Notes under the pieces: model-generated
What the model saw: only the letters and a program-made list of their open reading frames with translations
What the model was told of the DNA's origin: nothing
Database searches by the model: none
Assembly: GCA_050744245.1 (NCBI GenBank)
Contig: JBOGGX010000189.1
Span: forward strand, 1 to 43,867
Reading direction: 5' to 3'
Length of the DNA stretch: 43,867 nucleotides
Source: JBOGGX01 sp050744245
GTDB taxonomy: Bacteria > Actinomycetota > Acidimicrobiia > Acidimicrobiales > JBOGGX01
Shown: positions 38,024 through 43,867 of the stretch, piece by piece
Numbering within the stretch: position 1 is the first letter of the stretch
Layout of the letters: each line of letters begins with the position of its first letter
Program-made: the position numbers and the translations under genes

Positions 38024-38042
38024 CCTACATGCAGCATGTAGG
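38024..38042. promoter_or_regulatory. Perfect 19-bp palindrome, likely TetR operator
   Basis: CCTACATGCAGCATGTAGG: two 9-bp arms around one central A, a size usual for TetR-family operators. It lies between the leftward -10 TAGGCT (VOC-TetR) and a rightward TAGACT (38043-38048) that would read into the hairpin element and the queuosine-salvage remnant, so one repressor could control both directions. Confidence 0.75.
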
Positions 38043-38058
38043 TAGACTGGGGAACGAA

Positions 38059-38101
38059 CTCGACGCAGCTGCGGTCGAATTCCGACCTTGGATGCGTCGA
38101 G
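38059..38101 (+). repeat. 43-bp palindromic hairpin element, copy 2
   Basis: Same element as 16330-16372: outer arms CTCGACGCA / TGCGTCGAG, inner arms GGTCG / CGACC, loop AATTC. Its three differences fall at stem positions 13 (A to G, giving G-U for A-U), 30 (already a mismatch) and 34 (already a mismatch). A TAGACT -10 box at 38043-38048 would place the element in the 5' leader of the small gene at 38111. Confidence 0.75.
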
Positions 38102-38110
38102 AATGCGGGG

Positions 38111-38275
38111 GTGGCCTCCGACGGCGACGTTCTGGAGCGGGTGCGGGCCGCGGCGGCGTGGGTGGCCCGAAAGGCGCGGCACGTCCTCATCGACCACGAG
38201 CGGCTCTGGCGGCGAGGCGGCCGGCCCCGGTACAAGGCCGTGCCCCGGCCCCGCTGCCGCACCACCGCCTACTGA
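38111..38275 (+). pseudogene. N-terminal remnant of a queuosine-salvage hydrolase (Qng1/DUF2419-like)
   Basis: A 54-codon frame from GTG. The segment DVLERVRAAAAWVARKA followed by RHVLIDHERL matches, by eye, the first helix-turn of DUF2419 queuosine-nucleotide N-glycosylases (a pattern like xxSARFVxExxxHVxID). These enzymes are about 300 residues and release queuine for reuse. Here similarity ends after some 35 residues, an Arg/Pro-rich tail follows, and the stop is 8 bp from the convergent PNP gene. It is either a truncated remnant or a small gene of its own. The upstream hairpin is shared with the VUT transporter. Confidence 0.5.
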
Positions 38276-38283
38276 TGAGCAGC

Positions 38284-39114
38284 TCAGAGCCGGGCGACGA
38301 TCGCCTGCAGCAGCCTGGCCAGGCGGCCCTCGGCCTCTCGGCCGGCCGCCAGCACCTCGGCGTGATCGAGTGGGGTCGCGCTGACGCCGGCGGCCAGGTT
38401 GGTGACCAGCGACAGCGCCAGAACCTCGGCCCCGGCGTGATGGGCGGCGATGGCCTCCATCGCCGTCGACATGCCGACCAGGTCCGCACCGAGGGCCCGC
38501 AGCATCCCGATCTCGGCCGGGGTCTCGTAGTGCGGGCCGTTGAGCGCGGCGTACACCCCCTCGGCCAGGGCGGGCTCTGCGTCGAGGGCGATGGCCCGCA
38601 GCCGCCGCGAGTAGAGGTCGGTCACGTCGTGGAAGCGTGACGGGTACGGCGCCGGGGGCTCCGGCCCCGACAGGGGTGAGCGGCCGGTGAGGTTGATGTG
38701 GTCCCTGATCAGCACCGGCTGGCCGACGGCGAGGGACGCGTCGAGCGCGCCGGCCGCGTTGGTCAGCACCACCGTCCCGGCGCCGGCCGCGGTCGCGGCC
38801 CGGACCCCGTGCACGACCGTGGCGGGCGAATGACCCTCGTACAGGTGGACCCGGCCGAGGAACACGAGGAGGCGACGACGGTCGGACTCGACGGCACGGG
38901 CCGTTCCCCCGTGGCCGGCGACGGACGGCTCGGGAAACCCGTACACCTTGACCAGGTCGACCTCGCCCGCCGTCTCGCCCAGGAGGCCGGCCGCGGCCTG
39001 CCAACCGGAGCCGAGCACGACGGCCGCGTCGAACCGGCCCCGCCCGAGATGATGCTGCAGGTCGGTCGCCGCCACCGAGGCCGCTTCGTAGGGGTTGACG
39101 TCCGGAGAGGGCAT
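38284..39114 (-). CDS. Purine-nucleoside phosphorylase (trimeric type)
   Basis: A 276-residue NP-II/MTAP-fold enzyme that splits inosine and guanosine with phosphate. Marks are VVLGSGWQ near the start, GRVHLYEGHS, TNAAGALD, RDHINLTG, NGPHYETPAEI and the purine-site segment VGMSTAMEAIAAHHAG. I use the ATG at 39114 because MPSPDVNPYEAA then aligns with family N-termini; a start at 39171 would add 19 residues. It uses the inosine made by Add and feeds ribose-1-phosphate to the mutase. Confidence 0.92.
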   Translation of the reverse strand: MPSPDVNPYEAASVAATDLQHHLGRGRFDAAVVLGSGWQAAAGLLGETAGEVDLVKVYGFPEPSVAGHGGTARAVESDRRRLLVFLGRVHLYEGHSPATVVHGVRAATAAGAGTVVLTNAAGALDASLAVGQPVLIRDHINLTGRSPLSGPEPPAPYPSRFHDVTDLYSRRLRAIALDAEPALAEGVYAALNGPHYETPAEIGMLRALGADLVGMSTAMEAIAAHHAGAEVLALSLVTNLAAGVSATPLDHAEVLAAGREAEGRLARLLQAIVARL

Positions 39115-39185
39115 GGGCGCATCGTTGCATGACGCCGCCGCATCGCGCGCCGCGACCAGCCGGTCAACCAAACCGAACCGAGCAG

Positions 39186-39191
39186 TAGCCT
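39186..39191 (+). promoter_or_regulatory. -10 box TAGCCT of the gene at 39201
   Basis: TAGCCT ends 9 nt before the ATG at 39201 with no ribosome-binding site between, the same leaderless layout as ychF and add. Confidence 0.4.
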
Positions 39192-39200
39192 CCGACTCGG

Positions 39201-39806
39201 ATGCTCGACCACGTGTTCACCGACGCCATCGGGTCGCTGCGGGAGACCTTCGAGAACGCCCTGCTCGAGCGGCAGGCGTTCGAGGAGAGGTTCCAGGCCG
39301 ACGTCCTGCTCGGCGACCTCACCTGGGAGACGAGCTACGGCCTCCCCGGCGAGGGATCGCCGCCACGGGTGCGGGCCGACATCACCCTCGACTGGCCGAC
39401 GTGGTCGCAGACCGCGTACCGGCTCTGGTACATCGGCGAGCCCACCGACGAGAGCCCCCACATCGACATTGAGATCGTGCTGCGGGTCCAGCGGCTGGCC
39501 GGCTCGCCCGATCCCGGCGTGGTGCTGGCCGTGCTCCCCGAGCGCAGCCCGCCCGTCGGCGTCGAGCCGCTCGTGCGCTCCGGCCCGACGGTCGAGACGC
39601 AGTTCGGCCCGGACCTGCGCGACGCCGAGTACGCGATCGAGGTCTCCTACGAGGGCACCTACGAGCTCGACGAGGAGGTCCTCAAGGACGGCTCACTCAT
39701 CGACGACCACTTCAGCGCGATGGGAGGCTGGATCTCGTCGACGCTGGTCCGGCTGGGCGACCTGAAGCTGGCCTACCTCCCGCCGGAGGACGAGCCCGTC
39801 GACTGA
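39201..39806 (+). CDS. Hypothetical protein, no recognised family
   Basis: A 201-residue acidic, soluble-looking protein with strong codon bias, so very probably real. It has no signal peptide, membrane helix or Cys cluster. The opening helix (DAIGSLRETFENALLERQAFEERF) is followed by what look like alternating strands (ADITLDWPTWSQTAYRLWYIG, HIDIEIVLRVQRL), suggesting an alpha/beta fold. A leaderless-type -10 box precedes it. It is divergent from PNP with 86 bp between the starts. I cannot name a function. Confidence 0.7.
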   Translation: MLDHVFTDAIGSLRETFENALLERQAFEERFQADVLLGDLTWETSYGLPGEGSPPRVRADITLDWPTWSQTAYRLWYIGEPTDESPHIDIEIVLRVQRLAGSPDPGVVLAVLPERSPPVGVEPLVRSGPTVETQFGPDLRDAEYAIEVSYEGTYELDEEVLKDGSLIDDHFSAMGGWISSTLVRLGDLKLAYLPPEDEPVD

Positions 39807-40023
39807 CCGCCCGGACGCCGAATTGTCCGCGAACCGGCGAGTCGAGACATCCGTACACCTGCCACGGGAGGTCCGTGCCAGGAGGCTTGGTTTGCGGGTC
39901 GACCGTCAGCTCGTCGAACTGATCGACGGTCCCGTCACGCCGGTGCTCCCCGGCGCCCTGGTCGCCCTGCTCCGACGGCGGCTGGCCGGGCTCCCCGAGG
40001 CGACCCGCGAGGCGACCAGGATG

Positions 40024-40182
40024 GCACCGGTCCTCGGCCTCCAACCACAGGTTCGCCGCGCCCAGATCGAGATGCCGCCAGCGTCGGATGGAGCGGTCAT
40101 GGACCGCCCTCCCCTTCCAGCCGCACGGGCACACCAGGCGGCGTCGGCGCCGCCGCAGCCCGACGATCACCCAGTCGGGGAC
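40024..40182 (-). mobile_element. ISL3-family transposase N-terminal scrap
   Basis: About 53 codons on the minus strand read VPDWVIVGLRRRRRRLVCPC, then GWKGRAVHDRS and RRWRHLDLGAANLWLEAE, the zinc-finger and RRWRHLDL motif of ISL3-type transposases. The homology ends abruptly on both sides; no terminal repeats or rest of the transposase are found. The remainder of 39807-40267 shows nothing else convincing; a plus-strand frame across the same bases has no family match. Confidence 0.6.
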
Positions 40183-40267
40183 ACGGCTATCCGCTCGTTG
40201 ACCGCAAGGTCGCCGATGGGTCGGCGCTAGTGATCCCCGCACCTCGTGGATCGGGTGTGGTAGGAAA

Positions 40268-40283
40268 AGTGACACGAATCACG
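40268..40283. promoter_or_regulatory. CRP-like dyad before the Dcu transporter
   Basis: GTGA-CACGAA-TCAC at 40269-40282 matches the half-site spacing of CRP-family sites (GTGA-N6-TCAC). It lies 3 bp upstream of a TAGCGT -10-like box at 40286-40291, and the gene's ATG is at 40334. A CACGAAT direct repeat also overlaps it. Confidence 0.4.
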
Positions 40284-40333
40284 AATAGCGTCAGTTCGAC
40301 GCTTGCAGCGGCAACGAAATCTGGACGGACGGG

Positions 40334-41674
40334 ATGCCCGTGGATGGTCTGCTGATCGCCCTCGAGGGAGCGGTCGTCATCCTCGCCATCTTCATGGGCG
40401 TCCGCCAGGGCGGCATCGGCCTCGGTGTGTGGGGCCTCGTCGGCCTGTTCGTCCTGGTCTTCGTCTTCCAGCTCAATCCGGGCTCGCCGCCGACCGACGC
40501 CGTGTTCATCGTCATCACGGTCATCACCGCGGCGTCGGTGATGCAGGCGGCGGGTGGCATCGACTGGATGGTCGGCGTTGCCGCCCGGGCGATCGAGACG
40601 CACCCCGAGCGAGTCACCTACTACGCGCCGTTCTTGGCCTTCTTCTTCACCGTCGGCGCCGGCACCGGCAACATCTACTACCCGCTGCTGCCGGTGATCT
40701 ACGAGTCGGCGTACAGCAAGAAGATCCGGCCCGAGCGGCCGCTCGCCGCCGCCGCCCTGGCCTCCCAGGTCGGCATCATCTGCTCTCCCGTGTCAGCGGC
40801 GACCGCGTCGCTCACCGCGCTGCTCGAGCCGTCCGGCTTCAGCCTGGGCAAGATCCTGCTGATCATGTGGCCCGCCAGCGTCGTCGCCCTGCTCGTCGTG
40901 GCGGCCGTTCAGAACCGGCGCGGCAAGGAGCTGGTCGACGACCCGGTGTACCAGGACCGCCTGGGCAAGGGGCTGCTCCAGGAACCGCAGGCGGTCGACG
41001 TCGACAAGATGCTGGCGCTGCCGCCCGAGGCCAAGCGCTCGGCGATCATCTTCCTGGCCGGCGTCGGCGTCATCGTGCTGTTCGGCCTGTTCGGCGGCCT
41101 GCGGCCCACGGTCGGCACCGGCGACGCCGCCGCCCAGGTCAGCGTGACGACGACGATCCAGCTGGTGATGGGCGTCGTCGCTGGGCTCATCTTCCTGACC
41201 TGCCGGGTGAAGGCGGCCGACGTCCCCAAGCAGTCCACGTTCGGCGCGGGCGTGGTCGGCGCCATCGCCCTGTTCGGCATCGCCTGGATGGCGAACACGT
41301 TCATCGCGGCGCACGAGGACGTGATCGTGGACGTCCTCGGCGACGCGGTCGAGCAGGCCAGCTGGCTGTTCGGGGTCGCCCTGTTCGTCGTGGCCGCACT
41401 CACCACCAGCCAGAGCACGGCGACCAACGCCATCGTGCCGATCGGGCTCTCGCTCGGTCTGACGGCCGGCACCATCACCGCCTTCTGGCCGTCCGTCACC
41501 GGCATCTACTTCCTGCCGGCCAACGGCTCGCAGGTGGCCACCGTCGCGTTCGATCAGACCGGCACCACTAAGATCGGCAAGGCCGTCCTCAACCACTCGT
41601 TCATGATCCCGTTGCTCATCTTCACCGCGGTCTCGGTCGCCGTGGCGCTTCCGATCTCGGCCCTCGTCGGATGA
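40334..41674 (+). CDS. Dcu-family C4-dicarboxylate/aspartate transporter
   Basis: A 446-residue integral membrane protein with roughly eleven hydrophobic segments. The pattern AIFMGVRQGGIGLGVWGL, AASVMQAAGGIDWM, FFFTVGAGTGNIYYPLLPVI and ASQVGIICSPVSAATASL is that of DcuA/DcuB antiporters, which exchange aspartate, fumarate, malate and succinate. In aerobes such proteins may import aspartate. The downstream S51 peptidase and N-formylglutamate amidohydrolase suggest acidic amino acids as the substrate. A CRP-like site precedes the gene. Confidence 0.88.
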   Translation: MPVDGLLIALEGAVVILAIFMGVRQGGIGLGVWGLVGLFVLVFVFQLNPGSPPTDAVFIVITVITAASVMQAAGGIDWMVGVAARAIETHPERVTYYAPFLAFFFTVGAGTGNIYYPLLPVIYESAYSKKIRPERPLAAAALASQVGIICSPVSAATASLTALLEPSGFSLGKILLIMWPASVVALLVVAAVQNRRGKELVDDPVYQDRLGKGLLQEPQAVDVDKMLALPPEAKRSAIIFLAGVGVIVLFGLFGGLRPTVGTGDAAAQVSVTTTIQLVMGVVAGLIFLTCRVKAADVPKQSTFGAGVVGAIALFGIAWMANTFIAAHEDVIVDVLGDAVEQASWLFGVALFVVAALTTSQSTATNAIVPIGLSLGLTAGTITAFWPSVTGIYFLPANGSQVATVAFDQTGTTKIGKAVLNHSFMIPLLIFTAVSVAVALPISALVG

Positions 41675-41691
41675 CGGGAAGGAGGACACCG

Positions 41692-42090
41692 ATGGATTCG
41701 CGCTGGCGCTCGGTGCTCGCCGTGGTGGTCGCTGTCGGTCTCGTCGCCTGCGCCGACTCGACCGACGCCGAGGAGGCCTGCAACGCGGTCGAGCAGCTGC
41801 AGGTGTCCATCGACGAGCTACGCGACTTCGACTACGACGAGAGCAACAGGGCCGGTCTCCGTGGCCTGCTGCTGTCGGTCAAGGACGCACTCGGCGAGGT
41901 CGAGGACGCCGTCAGCCGGGCCGACGCCGATCGTCTCGAGGAGATCGAGGAGGACGCCGAGGCGCTGGCCGCGTCGCTCGGCGGCGGCGACGAGGGCGCA
42001 AGCATCGTCAACCCCACCGCGGTCAAGGTGGCAATCGATGCCCACATCGCCGAGATCGAGCCGATCCTGGCCTCGGTGAGCGGCTGCTGA
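41692..42090 (+). CDS. Small lipoprotein of unknown function
   Basis: A 132-residue protein starting at the ATG at 41692, chosen because GGAAGGAGG stands 6 nt before it; the ATG at 41671 that overlaps the transporter stop lacks this. The signal peptide ends L-V-A-C20, a lipobox, so Cys20 is lipid-anchored. The mature part is acidic and likely all-helical (VEQLQVSIDELRDF, SVKDALGEVEDAVSRADADRLEEIEED), with a final Cys. It may be a coiled-coil accessory of the transporter, but only position supports this. Confidence 0.75.
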   Translation: MDSRWRSVLAVVVAVGLVACADSTDAEEACNAVEQLQVSIDELRDFDYDESNRAGLRGLLLSVKDALGEVEDAVSRADADRLEEIEEDAEALAASLGGGDEGASIVNPTAVKVAIDAHIAEIEPILASVSGC

Positions 42091-42105
42091 CCGAGAGGAG
42101 CCGAC

Positions 42106-42840
42106 ATGGCTGGACACATCGTGCCGATGGGCGCCGGGCGGGCCATCATGGACCGACGCCATGATCCGCTGCACGAGTACGTGCTGGAGCTCACCGGCAA
42201 GGACGACCCGGCCGTGCTGTTCGTCGGCACGGCGACCGGGGACGACCCCACGTACATCGTCTCGTTCTACGAGACGTTCACCCACTACCGCTGCCGGCCC
42301 CGCCACCTGCGCCTGTTCCACCGCGAGCACGACGACCTCAGCGACGTCGTCCTCGGTGCCGATGTCATCCACGTCGGTGGCGGCAACACCGCCAACATGC
42401 TCGACGTGTGGCGGCGCCAGGGTGTCGACGAGCTGCTCCACGCGGCCCTGGCCAACGGGGCGGTGCTCACCGGCGGCAGCGCCGGTGGACTGTGCTGGTT
42501 CGAGGGCGGGACGACCGACTCGTTCGGGCCGACCCTCCAGCTACTGCACGACGGTCTCGGCATGATCAAGGGCAGCTACTGCCCCCACTACGACGCCGAG
42601 GACCAGCGCGGCCCGCTGTTCCACGCCGCCCTGCTCGACGGCACCCTCGAGATGGGGTACGCCTCGTGGAACCGGGTGGCCATCCGGTTCACACCCGACG
42701 GCGAGGTGGTCGAGGCCGTCACCTCCGAGGTCGGTGGCCGCGCCCTGAAGGTCTACGCCCGCAACGGCGAGATCGTCGAGGAGGACGTTCCGTGCCGGTA
42801 CCTCGAGGAGAAGGTCGTCAGCCGCACGGTGTCGACATGA
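42106..42840 (+). CDS. Peptidase S51 family protein (peptidase E / cyanophycinase-like)
   Basis: A 244-residue class I glutamine-amidotransferase-like fold. The nucleophile is S125 in TGGSAGGLCW, preceded by the HVGGGNTANML loop, and H161 in YCPHYDAE takes the place of the catalytic His of E. coli PepE (Ser120/His157). Members cut dipeptides with N-terminal aspartate or the Asp-Arg polymer cyanophycin. A GAGAGGAG ribosome-binding site precedes the ATG. It overlaps the N-formylglutamate amidohydrolase by 4 nt, forming an acidic-peptide utilisation unit with the Dcu transporter. Confidence 0.88.
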   Translation: MAGHIVPMGAGRAIMDRRHDPLHEYVLELTGKDDPAVLFVGTATGDDPTYIVSFYETFTHYRCRPRHLRLFHREHDDLSDVVLGADVIHVGGGNTANMLDVWRRQGVDELLHAALANGAVLTGGSAGGLCWFEGGTTDSFGPTLQLLHDGLGMIKGSYCPHYDAEDQRGPLFHAALLDGTLEMGYASWNRVAIRFTPDGEVVEAVTSEVGGRALKVYARNGEIVEEDVPCRYLEEKVVSRTVST

Positions 42841-43867
42841 CCGCCGCGGGCGCCAGCGACGTCGCCCACATCGACTGGATCGATGCGGGCACCCGCTTCG
42901 GCGTCGACGACATGGCGTACTTCGCCGGCGATGGTGACCTCGATGACGCCCTCGGGGGCATCGACCTGGTGATCACCGGTCCCCACTCCTCGGCGGCGTT
43001 CCCGGCCGAGCTGCAACCCTTCGTCGACGTCCGCTTCACCCGTCGCCTGCAGTACGACTTCACCGACGGGTCGACCAGCCCGGTGGCCCGGCGCTGGGCG
43101 GCGATCGACCCCCACGTCCTGTACATCGAGGACCCGCACCCCCGTGCCGTGCGGGACGCCAACCGGCCCCGCCCGGAGGACGTGGTCGCCGGCCTCCGGG
43201 AGGCCTTCGCCCGCCTCGACGCCGCGGCGGAGGGTGAGCGGCCGTCGCTCGCCGGCGTCGACGCCGTCCGACCGGTCACGTTCGGCTACCTCCCGGTGCT
43301 CCGCCAGCCGCTGTCCGACGCCGAGTGGGACGCCCTGGAGGAAGCCCTCGCCGTCGCCGGCTCGTTGGGCGTCGACGCCTACGAGCAGGTCCGCGACGAC
43401 CTGGTCCAGCGCGTCATCGAGGCCAAGTTGCGGCGCCTCGTCACGCTCGACCAGGCGGCAGGGACGGTCGAGGAGTGGAATTCGGCGACGACCCTCGACG
43501 TGTTGTCGCTGCACGACACGATGAACCACACGGCACGGCCCGACGGCGCGATCTGCCTCGCGCGTCCGCCGGCCGACCGGCTGCCGGGTGTCGTGGCCCT
43601 GTCGAACCGCGGTGACGCCGACGGCGAGCTGCGGGCGAGCGCCGACGGCGTGCTGCGGGACGAGGTGGACGTGCCGACGATGGACCCGGCCCGGCTGCGC
43701 GCAATCGGCCGGGCCTACCGCATCGCGTTCGACGTGTGGGAGCCCGACGACGTCGCCTTCAACCGCCCGTACCTCGGCGGTCACGAGACGCAGGTGTTCG
43801 GTCCGCTGCTGCGCCGCATCGAGCCGCGAGCGATGGTCCGGCCGCCCGGCGCGGCGCCGCGCCGCCT
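42837..43867 (+). CDS. N-formylglutamate amidohydrolase family protein, 3' end outside window
   Basis: 343 codons are visible and the frame is still open at the edge. VITGPHSSAAFP near residue 40 is the metal-binding opening of the FGase (HutG-like, PF05013) fold, and EDPHPRAVRDANRP, LSLHDTMNH and FNRPYLGGHETQVFG match its later motifs. The family removes formyl groups from N-formyl-glutamate or related amino acids. The ATG overlaps the S51 stop (ATGA), so the two are translationally coupled. No histidine-degradation genes are near, so the substrate may not be formylglutamate. Confidence 0.8.
   Translation, partial: MTAAGASDVAHIDWIDAGTRFGVDDMAYFAGDGDLDDALGGIDLVITGPHSSAAFPAELQPFVDVRFTRRLQYDFTDGSTSPVARRWAAIDPHVLYIEDPHPRAVRDANRPRPEDVVAGLREAFARLDAAAEGERPSLAGVDAVRPVTFGYLPVLRQPLSDAEWDALEEALAVAGSLGVDAYEQVRDDLVQRVIEAKLRRLVTLDQAAGTVEEWNSATTLDVLSLHDTMNHTARPDGAICLARPPADRLPGVVALSNRGDADGELRASADGVLRDEVDVPTMDPARLRAIGRAYRIAFDVWEPDDVAFNRPYLGGHETQVFGPLLRRIEPRAMVRPPGAAPRR

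Noticed and set aside
39823..40230. Plus-strand 135-codon frame
   Set aside because: No family resemblance; the opposite strand of the same bases carries a recognisable ISL3 motif.

Overview
The window is very GC-rich, gene-dense DNA from a high-GC actinomycete. The evidence is frequent GTG/TTG starts, ATGA/GTGA overlaps, a maleylpyruvate-isomerase-fold (mycothiol-type) protein, an F420-family luciferase-like oxidoreductase, a bL37-like micro-protein, a LexA box of the actinobacterial CGAAC-N4-GTTCG type, and several genes whose start codon lies 6-11 nt behind a TANNNT -10 box, as in leaderless transcripts. An Acidimicrobiia-like lineage is a guess; the sequence alone does not settle it.

Layout. 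1-2109 (minus): ychF, a DUF192 gene and the 5' part of rsmI. 2163-6498 (plus): a HhH/PHP metallo-hydrolase, a possible toxin-antitoxin pair, the bL37-like gene and a prolyl oligopeptidase. 6515-16287 (minus): an FAD oxidoreductase, then an operon that reads leftward from 16287 as ureidopropionase, class III aminotransferase, dihydropyrimidinase, (methyl)malonate-semialdehyde dehydrogenase, LLM oxidoreductase and an ABC importer. The enzymes are intact but the importer is wrecked. 16359-24727 (plus): a VUT/YhhQ queuosine-precursor transporter, a BMP-type nucleoside ABC importer (lipoprotein, ATPase, two permeases), cytidine deaminase, pyrimidine-nucleoside phosphorylase and a broken LuxR-type regulator. 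24740-32457: a DinB/MPI protein, adenosine deaminase, a Ser/Thr kinase, two aldehyde dehydrogenases, deoC and upp. 32506-39806: a broken LexA-controlled radical SAM gene, a DUF4870 remnant, an Ig/TolB-propeller membrane protein, a phosphohexo/pentomutase, a TetR-VOC pair with a clear operator, a queuosine-salvage remnant, PNP and an orphan gene. 40024-43867: a transposase scrap, then a Dcu transporter, a lipoprotein, an S51 peptidase and an N-formylglutamate amidohydrolase running off the edge.

Functionally, most of the window is one nucleoside economy: import (BMP-ABC), deamination (cdd, add), phosphorolysis (deoA, PNP), ribose-phosphate handling (mutase, deoC, two ALDHs), base salvage (upp) and base breakdown (hydA to mmsA). 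The same salvage genes cluster in Mycobacterium (Rv3307-Rv3315c).

The most unusual signal is a 43-bp imperfect palindrome present twice, 22 kb apart, with only three differences, none of which destroys a base pair of the predicted hairpin. One copy overlaps the start of the queuosine-precursor transporter. The other lies just before what looks like the N-terminus of a queuosine-salvage hydrolase (Qng1/DUF2419). A second theme is a set of about eight truncated, internally deleted or frameshifted non-core genes among about thirty intact ones. Whether this is genuine decay or an assembly artefact needs read-level data.
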